The translations under genes and the position numbers were made by a program. Of a stretch of DNA of 64,000 nucleotides, positions 9,400 to 18,389 are shown piece after piece. The stretch is from an uncultured Clostridia bacterium (lineage in GTDB: Bacteria > Bacillota > Clostridia > Christensenellales > Borkfalkiaceae): assembly GCA_944368775.1 (NCBI GenBank), contig CALVXB010000001.1, positions 124,001-188,000 on the forward strand, read 5' to 3'. Within the stretch, counting starts at the first letter, position 1. Each line of letters starts with the position of its first letter. Below the pieces are notes generated by a model, which did not search any database, was not told where the DNA came from, and saw only the letters and a program-made list of their open reading frames with translations.

Positions 9400-9428
9400 T
9401 TTACAAATTGCCCATCTTGTGGTATAAT
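9400..9428 (+). promoter_or_regulatory. nrdR promoter
   Basis: TTTACA (9400-9405), a 17 bp spacer and a consensus TATAAT (9423-9428) lie 40 bp before the nrdR start. The leader contains an AT-rich stretch with TACTATACTATC, but I do not see a clean NrdR box. Confidence 0.85.
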
Positions 9429-9468
9429 ATTACTATACTATCAATATACTGTGTTCGGAGGGGCGACC

Positions 9469-9960
9469 ATGAAGTGTATGTATTGCGGCTGCACAGAGAG
9501 TAAAGTCATCGACAGCCGTTCGACGGATGAGGACCGCGCGATCCGCCGCCGCCGCGAGTGTATGCAGTGCGGCCGCAGGTTCACGACGTACGAGACCATC
9601 GAAATGACGCCCGTGTTGGTCGTCAAAAACGGCGGCAACCGCCAGACATTCGACCCGGGCAAGGTGAAAAACGGCATCATCAAGGCGTGCGAAAAGCGTC
9701 CCGTGCCCATGGTGAAGATCGACAAGCTGGTCGAGGACATCAAAAAGCAGGTGTACAACTCCCTCGAGCAGGAGATCTCTTCCAAGCGCATCGGCGAGAT
9801 GGTGATGGAGGGGCTGAAAAAGATCGACGAGGTCGCCTACGTGCGCTACGCCTCCGTCTATCGGCAGTTCACCGACATCTCTTCCTTCATGAACGAACTC
9901 GAAGCGCTGATGGAGGAAAACCGGCACAACAAAGAAACGGCGGAACGGAAGCCCGAATAA
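9469..9960 (+). CDS. nrdR: Transcriptional repressor NrdR
   Basis: NrdR is a zinc-ribbon/ATP-cone repressor of ribonucleotide reductase genes that senses dATP/ATP. The 163-residue protein begins [17 protein letters not shown]. The zinc ribbon has CMYC near the N-terminus and CMQC near residues 31-34, followed by the ATP-cone ([16 protein letters not shown]). I use the ATG at 9469, because it follows GGAGGGG by 5 bp and gives the family N-terminus; an upstream GTG at 9451 would add six unconserved residues. The terminator overlaps its stop codon. Confidence 0.97.
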   Translation: MKCMYCGCTESKVIDSRSTDEDRAIRRRRECMQCGRRFTTYETIEMTPVLVVKNGGNRQTFDPGKVKNGIIKACEKRPVPMVKIDKLVEDIKKQVYNSLEQEISSKRIGEMVMEGLKKIDEVAYVRYASVYRQFTDISSFMNELEALMEENRHNKETAERKPE

Positions 9961-9978
9961 AGGGGCTTCCTTCTTTTT
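9947..9978 (+). terminator. Terminator overlapping the nrdR stop
   Basis: GGAAGCCC (9947-9954) pairs with GGGCTTCC (9963-9970) and is followed by TTCTTTTT. The stem therefore contains the last codons and stop of nrdR. Confidence 0.8.
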
Positions 9979-10051
9979 CCGCCCCGTCGCGGGGCGGAAA
10001 AAACAGGGCGCAGACAGCCCGCACGCGTCTGCGGCGGGGCGAGGAGAAAGT

Positions 10052-11101
10052 ATGACGAAACAGGTATCGGTCGGCGGCGTCACCGTCGGCGGCGGCGCGC
10101 CCGTGCGCGTACAATCGATGACGACGACGCCCACGTCGGACGTTGAGGCGACGCTCGCGCAGTTTGCGCGGCTGTATGCGGCGGGCTGCGAGTTCGTCCG
10201 CGTCGCCGTGCGCGGCGAGGCGGATGCGCGCGCCATCCGCGCGCTCAAGGACCGCTCGCCCATGCCCGTCGTGGCCGACATCCATTTTTCCGACCGCCTC
10301 GCCCTGCTCGCGGTGGAGAGCGGTGCGGACAAGATCCGCATCAACCCCGGCAACATCGGCGGGGAGGCGGCGGTGCGCCGCGTGGCGGACTGCGTGCGCG
10401 CGCACGGCATCCCCGTGCGCGTCGGCGCGAATACGGGCAGCATCGAAAGGGAGCACCTGCAAAAGTACGGCCGCTCCGCCCGCGCGCTGGTCGAAAGCGC
10501 CCTCGCCGACGTCGCCCGCCTCGAAAAATACGGCGTTGACGACATCGTCATCTCCGTCAAGGCGTCCTCCGTGCCCCTCACCGTCGAGGCGTACCGCACC
10601 CTCGCCGCGCGCATGAACTATCCGCTCCACCTCGGCGTGACGGAGGCGGGCACGCGCGAGAGCGGCGTCGTCAAGAGCAGCGTCGGCATCGGCGCGCTGC
10701 TGCTGGACGGCATCGGAGACACCGTCCGCGTCTCGCTGACAGACGACCCCGTCGAGGAGATCGTCGCCGCCAAGCGCATCCTGCGCGCTTGCGGGCTGGA
10801 AAAGGACTATGTGGAGGTCATCTCCTGCCCGACCTGCGGCCGCTGCGCGTGGAACAGCATGCAGCTCGCGCAGCGCGTCGAGCGCGCCGTGTTCGGCGTG
10901 CGCAAGCCGCTCAAGGTGGCGGTGATGGGCTGCGTTGTCAACGGCCCGGGCGAGGCGAAGGACTGCGACATCGGCATCGCGGGCGGCGAGGGCAAGTGCG
11001 TCATCTTTCGCCGCGGCGAGGCGGTGCAGACGGTGGACGCGGATCAGGCGGAAGAAGTGTTCCTCGCCGCCGTGCGAGAACTTCTTTCCCGAAAAGAGTG
11101 A
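10052..11101 (+). CDS. ispG: 4-hydroxy-3-methylbut-2-en-1-yl diphosphate synthase
   Basis: IspG (GcpE) is the [4Fe-4S] reductase of the MEP isoprenoid pathway. The 349-residue length suits the bacterial short form. The N-terminal TIM barrel begins VRVQSMTTTPTSDV and includes PVVADIHFSDRLA and KIRINPGNIG. The C-terminal cluster domain holds three conserved cysteines: C259 and C262 in SCPTCGR, and C294 in MGCVVNGPGEA. In many Firmicutes ispG follows dxr and rseP and precedes polC; here nrdR precedes it and a PolC remnant follows it. Confidence 0.96.
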   Translation: MTKQVSVGGVTVGGGAPVRVQSMTTTPTSDVEATLAQFARLYAAGCEFVRVAVRGEADARAIRALKDRSPMPVVADIHFSDRLALLAVESGADKIRINPGNIGGEAAVRRVADCVRAHGIPVRVGANTGSIEREHLQKYGRSARALVESALADVARLEKYGVDDIVISVKASSVPLTVEAYRTLAARMNYPLHLGVTEAGTRESGVVKSSVGIGALLLDGIGDTVRVSLTDDPVEEIVAAKRILRACGLEKDYVEVISCPTCGRCAWNSMQLAQRVERAVFGVRKPLKVAVMGCVVNGPGEAKDCDIGIAGGEGKCVIFRRGEAVQTVDADQAEEVFLAAVRELLSRKE

Positions 11102-11175
11102 GGGCGCGCCGCGCGGCACGGGCCGGAACGCGCCGCACAAAAGAAACGGATCATAAGGAGAACGTTACGGATAGA

Positions 11176-12765
11176 ATGACGAACGGAGGAGAAAGAGAGG
11201 GCGGCGCGCAGGCCGCCTTTATGGAGGCGCTGCACGCGCGCGAAGGGCTGCGCCGCGCCGTTCTGCAAAAGATCGTCGTCGATAAAAAACTGCGCGGCTG
11301 CACCTTCGAGATCGTGACGGACGCCGCCTACACGCCCGATGACGAGCGCGCCGCCGCAGCAGCGGCGCGCGCCGCCGTGCCCCGCTGCCTGGGTACGGCC
11401 GTGCACATCCGCAAGCTGGTCGCCGACCCCGCCATCGTGCGCCGCACGATCTTGGAGTACCTCGACCACACCCACCGCGCGGCCGCCGCCTGCATCCACG
11501 CGGAGGACATCGACGTCCGCATCGAGGAGGGCACCGTCCGCTTCGCGCTGGGCGTCTCGGCGGACGAGCGCACCTTTTTTGAAAAGAACGAGCAGTTGCT
11601 CCCCGGCATCGAGCGCATGCTCTCCCATAATTTTTGCGACCGCTTCGTCGGCGGGCTGGCGGATAAGCAAAAGGAGCCCGCCGCAGAGGAAGAAGAGGAG
11701 GAAGAAGAGCCCTTCGACTACCGCCCCGCCCGCTCCTTCCCCGTCGTCGACTTTCAGCCGATCGACGAGCCGAACGTGCCCAAAGTCGCGACCTACCTCT
11801 CCGACTGTGACTTTCAGAGCAGCTCTCTGACCATATGCGGGCAGATCGTGCACGTCGACGCGCGCGAGACCAAGCCAAAGACGGACGCCGCCGGCAACAC
11901 CAAACCCGGGCGGCCGTACCTGCGCTTCACCATCGCCGACGCAACGGGGCGGATGACCTTTTCTTATTTTCCGCGCAAAAAGACGGAGGAAAAGATCCGC
12001 GCCCTGCAGGTTGGGGACAATATCGTCTGCACGGGCGCGAACGAATTGTTCAACGACCGCATCAGCTACACCGCGCGCTACATCAACCGCGGCGCGCCGC
12101 CGCCCGACTTCGTGCCCGAAAAGCGCGCGGGCAAGGCGCTGCCGACGCGCTATACGAAGGTGCATCCCGAAAAGCTGACAGACTACAACCAGCTCGACCT
12201 GTTCGGGCAGACAGAGCTGCCCGAAGGGCTCGTCAAAAATACTTTCGTCGTGTTCGATTTAGAGACGACCGGCCTCGTCAACACGCCCGCGCCCGGCCGC
12301 ACGATGGACGCGATCACCGAGATCGGCGCGGTCAAGATCGTAGGGGGCGAGATCCGCGAAAAGTTCACCACCCTCGTCGACCCCGAGCGCAGCCTGAGCG
12401 AAGAGATCGTCAAGCTGACCGGCATCACAGACGATATGCTCAAAGGCGCGCCGAAGATCGGCGACGTCATCGGCGACTTCTGCAAGTTCTGCGACGGCTG
12501 CCTGCTCGTCGGGCACAACGTGCAGTTCGACTACAAGTTTATCCAATACTATGCCGCGCAGTCGGAGTACGCCTTCGAGCACAAGTCGTACGACACCGTC
12601 TCGCTCGCGCAGGGGCAGCTCTTCCTCCCCAACTACAAGCTCAACACGCTGGCAGACTATTTCAAGATCAACTTCAACCATCACCGCGCGTGGGATGACG
12701 CGCTGACGACGGCAAAAATTTTTATCGAGTTGATAAAAGCCAAAAAATGCTTGCCAAACGCGTAG
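11176..12765 (+). CDS. PolC-derived 3'-5' exonuclease with OB fold; polymerase and PHP regions absent
   Basis: This 529-residue protein occupies the position where Firmicutes keep polC (between ispG and rimP). It has a PolC-like N-terminal domain (about 1-170), an eight-Glu linker (about 172-180), and an OB-fold domain (about 215-305; LTICGQIVHVDARETK and FTIADATGRMTFSYF). It ends with a DEDDh exonuclease (about 355-529) showing FDLETTG, LTGITDDML, HNVQFD and HHRAWDDA, with all catalytic acids and the His present. Canonical PolC (about 1400 residues) splits a PHP domain around the exonuclease and continues into the polymerase. Both are missing, and a stop at 12763 ends the frame cleanly. The ATG at 11176 is used; AAGGAG lies 15 bp upstream, longer than usual. 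The likely role is proofreading in trans or DNA repair; this is inference. Confidence 0.85.
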   Translation: MTNGGEREGGAQAAFMEALHAREGLRRAVLQKIVVDKKLRGCTFEIVTDAAYTPDDERAAAAAARAAVPRCLGTAVHIRKLVADPAIVRRTILEYLDHTHRAAAACIHAEDIDVRIEEGTVRFALGVSADERTFFEKNEQLLPGIERMLSHNFCDRFVGGLADKQKEPAAEEEEEEEEPFDYRPARSFPVVDFQPIDEPNVPKVATYLSDCDFQSSSLTICGQIVHVDARETKPKTDAAGNTKPGRPYLRFTIADATGRMTFSYFPRKKTEEKIRALQVGDNIVCTGANELFNDRISYTARYINRGAPPPDFVPEKRAGKALPTRYTKVHPEKLTDYNQLDLFGQTELPEGLVKNTFVVFDLETTGLVNTPAPGRTMDAITEIGAVKIVGGEIREKFTTLVDPERSLSEEIVKLTGITDDMLKGAPKIGDVIGDFCKFCDGCLLVGHNVQFDYKFIQYYAAQSEYAFEHKSYDTVSLAQGQLFLPNYKLNTLADYFKINFNHHRAWDDALTTAKIFIELIKAKKCLPNA

Positions 12766-12779
12766 CTTTATGTTATAAT
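12751..12779 (+). promoter_or_regulatory. Promoter of the rimP-nusA-infB operon
   Basis: TTGCCA (12751-12756), a 17 bp spacer and TATAAT (12774-12779). The -35 box lies inside the last codons of the PolC-like gene. Confidence 0.88.
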
Positions 12780-12804
12780 AGACATACTGAATACGTTAGC
12801 ATGA

Positions 12805-12840
12805 GATTGAGAGTGGGCAGCCGCTCTCAAATCTTTTTAT
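12805..12840 (+). promoter_or_regulatory. rimP leader hairpin (attenuator-like terminator)
   Basis: GATTGAGAG (12805-12813) pairs with CTCTCAAATC (12824-12833, one bulged A) and is followed by TTTTTAT. It lies downstream of the promoter and about 35 bp before rimP, so every operon transcript from that promoter must pass it. This position is typical of leader attenuators in front of nusA operons and could respond to NusA levels. It may also stop read-through from the upstream exonuclease gene. Confidence 0.7.
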
Positions 12841-12874
12841 GTGCGGCTTTTCCGCAGCGAAACGAGGAGGCTGT

Positions 12875-13348
12875 ATGAAGGTAAGACCGGTGCAGGAGAT
12901 CGAAGAGGCGCTCGCCCCCGTCGCCGCCCAAACGGGCGTCGAGATCTACGAAGTGGTGTTCAAGCAGGGCAAAAACCCGTCATTGACCATCTTTTTGGAT
13001 ACCGAAGCGGAGGGCGGCATCGACCTGGATACCTGCGAGCGCTTCCACAACGCCGCCGACGCGGTGCTCGACGAGCTGGACCCGACGTACGGGCAGCCGT
13101 ACACGCTCAACGTCAGCAGCCCCGGGCTGGACCGCCCCTTCAAAAAGGATCGCGACTTTCTGCGCAACGTCGGCAAAAAGGTCGAGCTTAAGCTGTACGC
13201 GCCGCACAAGGGCGAAAAAAATTTTGAAGCCGTCCTGCTCGGGTACGACCCCGCCGCCAAGTGCGTCGAGATCGACAAGGCGGGAGAAGTGTTCAAGCTC
13301 AACCTGACGCAGATCGTCAAGATCTCGCAGGCGATCGATTTCGACTGA
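12875..13348 (+). CDS. rimP: Ribosome maturation factor RimP
   Basis: RimP assists maturation of the 30S subunit. The 157-residue protein has the N-terminal alpha/beta domain (VGIEIYEV-like region, TIFLDTEAEGGIDLDTCE), the conserved LNVSSPGLDRPFKKDRDF motif, and a C-terminal Sm-like barrel. The ATG at 12875 follows GAGGAGG by 5 bp and gives the family N-terminus; an in-frame ATG at 12839 lies inside the leader hairpin tail and is unlikely. It is the first gene of the translation/transcription operon. Confidence 0.95.
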   Translation: MKVRPVQEIEEALAPVAAQTGVEIYEVVFKQGKNPSLTIFLDTEAEGGIDLDTCERFHNAADAVLDELDPTYGQPYTLNVSSPGLDRPFKKDRDFLRNVGKKVELKLYAPHKGEKNFEAVLLGYDPAAKCVEIDKAGEVFKLNLTQIVKISQAIDFD

Positions 13349-13409
13349 GCCGCGCGGCCGCCGCAAAGGCGCGGCGGTACAAAAAACAGAATCATTCGAG
13401 GAGAATACA

Positions 13410-14528
13410 ATGGTTAGCAAGGAGTTCTTTGAGGCTTTGGCCGATCTGGAGGCAGAAAAGGGGATCAGCAGCGAGATCTTCATCGAGGCGCTGCGCAACG
13501 CCCTCGTCTCCGCCTACAAAAAGCAGTACGAGGGGGAGGTCGGCGAGGTCGATATCCGCATCAATCCGGAAAAGTACAGCATCAAGTACTACACCGTCAA
13601 AACGGTCGTCGAGGAAGTCGTCGACCGCGAAAAGGAGATCTCTTTGGAGGACGCGCAGAAGCTGAAAAAGAGCTACAAGGTCGGCGACGTCGTCTACGAG
13701 GAGTTCGTGCCGAAGGATTTCAGCCGCATCGCCGCGCAGACGGCCAAGCAGGTCATCCTGCAGAAGCTGCACGAGACGGAACGCGACAACACCCTCAACG
13801 AGTTCTCCGATAAAAAGGACGAACTGATGACCGGCGTTGTCCGCAAGGTGGACGCGAAGAACGTCTACGTCGAGCTGGGCAGCGGCCAGATCGAGGGCAT
13901 CATGCTCCCGCAGGACCAGGTCCCCGGTGAAAAGTACGAGGTCAACGACCGCCTGCAGGTCTACGTCAAAAATATCAAGAGCGGCAGTCGCGGCGCGCAG
14001 GTGCTCGTCTCCCGCTCCTCCGTCGGCCTGGTCAAGCGCCTGTTCGAGAACGAAGTGCCCGAGATCAAGGCGGGCACCGTCGTCGTCAAGGCGATCACCC
14101 GAGAGGCGGGCCAACGCACCAAGATGGCCATCGCCAGCGAAGACCCGCAGGTGGACGCCGTCGGCGCGTGCGTGGGCAACAAGGGCTCGCGCGTCAACGC
14201 CGTCGTCGCCGAGCTGGGCGGCGAAAAGGTGGACATCATCCAATGGAGCGAAAACCCGCTCGAGTTCATCGCCAAGGCGCTCTCGCCCGCCAAGGTCATC
14301 TCCGTGACCGAGGTCGGCGAAAAGTCGGCGATCGCCGTCGTCCCCGACGACAAACTCTCGCTCGCCATCGGCAGAGACGGGCAGAACGCCCGCCTGGCCG
14401 CCCGCCTGACCGGCTGGAAGATCGACGTCAAGAGCGAGAGCGCCGCCGCGAAGATGGAAGAGCTGCGCCGCATCGAAGAAGAGGAAGCCGCGCAGGCGGA
14501 AGAGGCGGAGGTCCCCGCCGAAGAGTAA
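13410..14528 (+). CDS. nusA: Transcription termination/antitermination protein NusA
   Basis: NusA binds RNA polymerase and nascent RNA and controls pausing, termination and antitermination. The 372-residue chain has the N-terminal RNAP-binding domain (FFEALADLEAEKGIS...ALVSAYKK), an S1 domain (about 135-200; VYVELGSGQIEGIMLPQDQ), and two KH domains (DAVGACVGNKGSRVNAVV near 250; LSLAIGRDGQNARLAARLTGW near 320). It ends in a short acidic tail, without the extra acidic repeats of proteobacterial NusA, as is normal for Firmicutes. The leader hairpin upstream of the operon is a plausible autoregulatory target. Confidence 0.97.
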   Translation: MVSKEFFEALADLEAEKGISSEIFIEALRNALVSAYKKQYEGEVGEVDIRINPEKYSIKYYTVKTVVEEVVDREKEISLEDAQKLKKSYKVGDVVYEEFVPKDFSRIAAQTAKQVILQKLHETERDNTLNEFSDKKDELMTGVVRKVDAKNVYVELGSGQIEGIMLPQDQVPGEKYEVNDRLQVYVKNIKSGSRGAQVLVSRSSVGLVKRLFENEVPEIKAGTVVVKAITREAGQRTKMAIASEDPQVDAVGACVGNKGSRVNAVVAELGGEKVDIIQWSENPLEFIAKALSPAKVISVTEVGEKSAIAVVPDDKLSLAIGRDGQNARLAARLTGWKIDVKSESAAAKMEELRRIEEEEAAQAEEAEVPAEE

Positions 14529-14568
14529 GTCCGTTCCCGTTTTCGCGGGTGCGGTAAGGGTATCCGTT

Positions 14569-14838
14569 ATGAAAGTAAAAAAGATCCCCATGCGCATGTG
14601 CGTCGCCTGCCACGAAATGAAGCCGAAAAAGGAGATGCTGCGCGTCGTAAAGCCCAAAGAGGGCGACGCGTTCATCGATTTTTCGGGCAAGGCGGCGGGC
14701 CGCGGCGCCTATATCTGCGACGATCCGGAGTGCATCAAAAAGCTCCGCAAGGGCAGGCTGCTCAACCGCGCCTTCTCCTCGGAGATCCCCGCAGAAGTGT
14801 ACGACAAGATCGAGGAGGACTTCTTTGCAAAGAAGTAA
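14569..14838 (+). CDS. rnpM: YlxR-family RNA-binding protein (RNase P modulator RnpM)
   Basis: This 89-residue basic protein has the YlxR signature: CVACHEMKPKKEMLRVV, then GKAAGRGAYIC and CIKKLRKGRLLNRAF. YlxR of Bacillus binds the RNA subunit of RNase P and was renamed RnpM. The RNase P RNA gene is also in this window, 12 kb away. The gene lies between nusA and ylxQ, the standard arrangement, and its 3' end overlaps ylxQ by 14 bp. Confidence 0.93.
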   Translation: MKVKKIPMRMCVACHEMKPKKEMLRVVKPKEGDAFIDFSGKAAGRGAYICDDPECIKKLRKGRLLNRAFSSEIPAEVYDKIEEDFFAKK

Positions 14839-15151
14839 AGCAGAGGGCTACATCGGCCTGTGCATGAAGGCTGGCAAGCTGACGTGCGGGTTCAATGCGG
14901 TCGAAACGGTCAAAAAGGGCGTCTATCTCCTCATTTTGTGCGATACGGCATCTGCCAACGCCAAAAAGGAGGCGCAAAAGTTTGCCGCGCGCTTCCGCTG
15001 CGAGATCGTTCTCGCCTGCGGCAGGCCGCTGGAAGACATCGTGGGGCGCGCCAACTGCAAGTTGGCGGCAGTGAGAGACGAAAACCTGGCAAAAGCGATT
15101 TTGTCGGTTACGGATGACGAATTCAGAAAATATTCGGGAGGCAACATTTAG
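14825..15151 (+). CDS. ylxQ: L7Ae/YlxQ-family ribosomal-associated protein
   Basis: This 108-residue L7Ae/L30e-fold protein belongs to a family of kink-turn RNA binders encoded between nusA and infB. Visible family features are GLCMKAGKLTCGFNAV and the LLILCDTASANAKKEA stretch. It starts with TTG at 14825, six bases after a GGAGG that lies inside the end of rnpM, so it is translationally coupled. No upstream ATG is available in frame. Confidence 0.9.
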   Translation: MQRSKAEGYIGLCMKAGKLTCGFNAVETVKKGVYLLILCDTASANAKKEAQKFAARFRCEIVLACGRPLEDIVGRANCKLAAVRDENLAKAILSVTDDEFRKYSGGNI

Positions 15152-15155
15152 CAAC

Positions 15156-17981
15156 ATGGCTGAAGCAAAGAAGAATTACTCGAACATCGAAACGATCGGA
15201 TCGCTTCTGGGGGCGGAAGGGATCGGGTCGCTGCTGCGCGAGGTGCAGGGTACGGAAAAGAAGGTAGGCGATATCCTGCGCAAACTCTCCGACCTCGAAG
15301 CCGCCGCGCGCGCCCGCGCGCAGGAAGAGGCTGCCCGCGCCGAAGCGGAGGCCGCCGTTGAGGCTGCGCCCGCAGCCGAGCGGCCCGCGCCGCAGCATGT
15401 CGAGGCTTCGGCCGAAGAAAAGCCGCCCGCACCGGCAGAAAAGGCCGCAGAGCCTGCCGTCGAAGGACAAAAGCCCGCCGAGAAGCGGGTGGAGGAAAAG
15501 CCCGCCGCGCCCGCAGCCGCAGAACAGAGCGCGGCAAAGGCGGAAGAAAAGTCCGCCGAAAAGGTAGAAGTGCAGGCGGAAGAGCTTGCCGCGCAAAAGA
15601 GCGCAGAGGCAGCTCCCGCCGCGCAGGCGGCTGAAAAGCCCGTCGAGGCGAAGCCCGCCGCGGCAGAACAGCCCGCCGCCGAAAAGAGCGCGCCCGCCGG
15701 TGTTGAGGCGCCCAAGGGCGGCCCGCAGGTGCGCACGCAGATGCGCGGCGGCGTCGAAGAGAAAGTCATCCGCACGCAGTATGCGGACCGCCGCGCCCGC
15801 CAGGAGGCGCGCGCGACGTACGTTGCGGCCGCCCGCCCCGCGCCCGCCCCGCGCCCCACGTATGACGCCCGGCAGGGCGGCGCCGCCCGCCCGCAGTACG
15901 GCGCGCCCCGCGCCGACCGCCCGGGCGCACCGCAGACAGGGCGCTACGGCACCCGCCCCGCAGGCCCGCGCCCCGCAGGCCCCCGCCCCGGCGCGCCTCG
16001 CTATACCGCGCCCGCGCCCGTCGCGCCCGCACCCAAAACGTTCACCGCGCCCGCAAAAAAGAAGACGTACGACAAGCCGTACTCCGATTCTAAGCGCACG
16101 GTCAGCAAGCGCGCGCTCGCAAAGCAGCAGGTGACCGTCGCCGACTTCGACGAAAACAAGAGCGGCTACCGCAAGCTGCGCGTCAAAAAGCAGAAGCAGC
16201 AGGCGGTGCAGACGATCAAGATCGATCACGCCGTCGTCACTTCCGAAAATATCCCGCTGAAGGTGCTCAGCGAAAAGCTCGGCATCACTGCGGTCGAGAT
16301 CACCAAGCGCCTCTTCAAAGAGGGCATCGCAAAGACCATCAACGATTCGATCGACTACGATACCGCCGCCTACATCGCGGCAGACCTCGGCATCGAGCTC
16401 GAGTACCAGCCCGAAAAGACGGCGGAAGAGGTGCTCGCCGACATCTATAAGTCGGAGACGGTGGACGACAGCGAAGCGGCCGTCCGCCCGCCCGTCGTCA
16501 CCGTGATGGGCCACGTCGACCACGGCAAGACCTCGCTGCTTGACAAGATCCGCAGCGCCAACGTCACCGCGGGCGAAGCGGGCGGCATCACCCAGCACAT
16601 CGGCGCCTATTCGGTCACCGTCGGCGGCAAGACGATCACCTTCCTCGACACGCCCGGCCACGAGGCCTTTACGGCGATGCGCGCGCGCGGCGCGTCGGTG
16701 ACGGACATCGTCGTTCTCGTCGTCGCGGCGGATGACGGCATCATGCCGCAGACGGTCGAGGCGATCAACCACGCCAAGGCGGCAGAAGTTCCCATCATCG
16801 TCGCCGTCAACAAGATGGATAAGCCGGAGGCCAACCTCGACCGCGTCAAGCAGGGGCTGACCAACAACGGCCTCGTTCCCGAAGAGTGGGGCGGCGACAC
16901 CATCATCTGCCCCGTCTCCGCAAAGACGGGCGAGGGCATCGACAACCTGCTCGAATCCATCAACCTCGTCGCCGAAGTGCGCGAGCTCAAGGCCAACCCC
17001 AACCAGATGGCGCGCGGCACCATCATCGAGGCGAAGCTGGACAAGGGCAAGGGTCCGGTCGCGTCCGTCCTCATCCAGAACGGCACGCTGCACACCGGCG
17101 ACAACGTCATCTCCGGCACGACCAGCGGCCGCGTGCGCGCCATGGTCGACGACAAGGGCCGCACCGTCAAGTCGGCGGGCCCGTCCATGGCCGTATCCAT
17201 CCTCGGCCTCGAAGAGGTCCCCAACGCGGGCGACTCCATCATCGCCGTCGAGCAAGATAAGCTGCTCAAACAGGTGCTCGAGGAGCGCAAGCGCAAAGAG
17301 AGCGAGGCGATGATCAAGGTGCAGACGCGCGTCACCCTCGACGACGTGTTCGGCAAGATCGCCGAAGGCCAGATCAAGGGGCTCAACATCATCGTCAAGG
17401 GCGACGTGCAGGGCTCCGTCGAGGCGGTCAAACAGTCGCTGCTCAAACTCAGCAACGACGAAGTGCGCGTCAACGTGCTGCACAGCGCGGCGGGCGCGAT
17501 CAACGAGTCGGACATCATGCTCGCCGACTCCGCAAACGCGATCGTCGTCGGCTTCAACGTCCGCCCGGACACCAAGGCCAAGGCGCTCGCCGAGCGCAGC
17601 GGCGTCGACGTGCGCACCTACCGCATCATCTACGAGCTGCTCGACGACATCCAGGCGGCGATGAAGGGCATGCTCGCGCCCAAGTACCGCGAGGTCATGA
17701 CGGGCAAGTGCGACGTCCTGCAGACGTTCAAGATCACGGGCGTCGGCATGGTCGCCGGCTGCTACGTCACCGAAGGCAAGATCGTGCGCAACGGCAAGCT
17801 GCGCATCTACCGCGACGACATCATGATCGTCGAGGGCGCCGTCCGCCAGCTCAAGCGCTTCAAAGACGACGTCAAGGAGGTCTCCGGCGGCTTTGAATGC
17901 GGCGTCAGCATCGACGGCTTCGACGGCATCAAGGTCGGCGACGTCATCGAGTGCTACATCAACGAAGAGATCCCCGCATAA
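15156..17981 (+). CDS. infB: Translation initiation factor IF-2
   Basis: IF-2 is the GTPase that places initiator tRNA on the ribosome. The 941-residue protein has a long low-complexity N-terminus: Ala/Glu/Pro-rich to about residue 190, then an Arg/Pro/Gly/Tyr-rich section with PRPAGP repeats to about 300. An IF2-N domain follows at about 365-415 ([13 protein letters not shown]). The G domain has GHVDHGKT (about 452-459), DTPGHEAF and NKMD, followed by the beta-barrel and C-terminal domains ([10 protein letters not shown]). The start at 15156 gives MAEAKKN; a GGAGG lies 14 bp upstream. An in-frame ATG at 15114 lies inside ylxQ and has no ribosome site. Confidence 0.96.
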   Translation: MAEAKKNYSNIETIGSLLGAEGIGSLLREVQGTEKKVGDILRKLSDLEAAARARAQEEAARAEAEAAVEAAPAAERPAPQHVEASAEEKPPAPAEKAAEPAVEGQKPAEKRVEEKPAAPAAAEQSAAKAEEKSAEKVEVQAEELAAQKSAEAAPAAQAAEKPVEAKPAAAEQPAAEKSAPAGVEAPKGGPQVRTQMRGGVEEKVIRTQYADRRARQEARATYVAAARPAPAPRPTYDARQGGAARPQYGAPRADRPGAPQTGRYGTRPAGPRPAGPRPGAPRYTAPAPVAPAPKTFTAPAKKKTYDKPYSDSKRTVSKRALAKQQVTVADFDENKSGYRKLRVKKQKQQAVQTIKIDHAVVTSENIPLKVLSEKLGITAVEITKRLFKEGIAKTINDSIDYDTAAYIAADLGIELEYQPEKTAEEVLADIYKSETVDDSEAAVRPPVVTVMGHVDHGKTSLLDKIRSANVTAGEAGGITQHIGAYSVTVGGKTITFLDTPGHEAFTAMRARGASVTDIVVLVVAADDGIMPQTVEAINHAKAAEVPIIVAVNKMDKPEANLDRVKQGLTNNGLVPEEWGGDTIICPVSAKTGEGIDNLLESINLVAEVRELKANPNQMARGTIIEAKLDKGKGPVASVLIQNGTLHTGDNVISGTTSGRVRAMVDDKGRTVKSAGPSMAVSILGLEEVPNAGDSIIAVEQDKLLKQVLEERKRKESEAMIKVQTRVTLDDVFGKIAEGQIKGLNIIVKGDVQGSVEAVKQSLLKLSNDEVRVNVLHSAAGAINESDIMLADSANAIVVGFNVRPDTKAKALAERSGVDVRTYRIIYELLDDIQAAMKGMLAPKYREVMTGKCDVLQTFKITGVGMVAGCYVTEGKIVRNGKLRIYRDDIMIVEGAVRQLKRFKDDVKEVSGGFECGVSIDGFDGIKVGDVIECYINEEIPA

Positions 17982-18011
17982 TCGCCCCCGCGTCGGGGCA
18001 AAGGAGGCTGT

Positions 18012-18389
18012 ATGCGTTCTTTGCGCGGCGAACGGCTTTCCGCCGAATACCAGAAGGCCGTCTACGAAGTTATTTCCACAAAACTTAAATATAAGACGGA
18101 CCGCATCCGCGGCATCGTCAGCGTTACCAAGGCGGACGTCTCGCCCGACCTTAAAAACGCGAAGATCTATATCAGCGTGCTCGCCAAAGACGCGGAGGAG
18201 GCCAAGGCGACCTTCGCGGCGATCAAGGAGCACGCCTCGACCATCCGCTACGAGCTCGCACACATGATGCGCTCGCGCACCGTCCCCGAGCTGCACTTTC
18301 TCTGGGACGAGACGATGGAGTACGGCGACAAGATCGACCGGCTCATCAAACAGCTGCACAAAGACGAAGAAGGAGGCGGGGAGGCTTGA
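18012..18389 (+). CDS. rbfA: Ribosome-binding factor A
   Basis: RbfA is a KH-fold cold-shock factor that helps mature the 16S rRNA 5' end. The 125-residue protein has the usual layout: an N-terminal RGERLSAEYQKAVYEVI helix, then VTKADVSPDLKNAKIYISVL, and a basic MMRSRTVPELHFLWDE end. The ATG follows AAAGGAGG by 5 bp, after a small GC hairpin (17985-17999). The stop overlaps the TTG of nrnA by four bases. Confidence 0.95.
   Translation: MRSLRGERLSAEYQKAVYEVISTKLKYKTDRIRGIVSVTKADVSPDLKNAKIYISVLAKDAEEAKATFAAIKEHASTIRYELAHMMRSRTVPELHFLWDETMEYGDKIDRLIKQLHKDEEGGGEA

Noticed and set aside
9974..10003. CCGCCCCG-TCG-CGGGGCGG hairpin after nrdR as a terminator
   Set aside because: The T-run lies before the stem and A-run after it, wrong for either direction; the terminator overlapping the nrdR stop serves instead.
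15300..16030. The repetitive Ala/Pro/Arg section in infB as a separate repeat element
   Set aside because: It is in frame with and typical of the variable N-terminal region of IF-2; not mobile DNA.
15123..18359. A 1078-residue antisense frame over infB and rbfA
   Set aside because: Same GC-rich shadow effect, with no start signals and repetitive composition.
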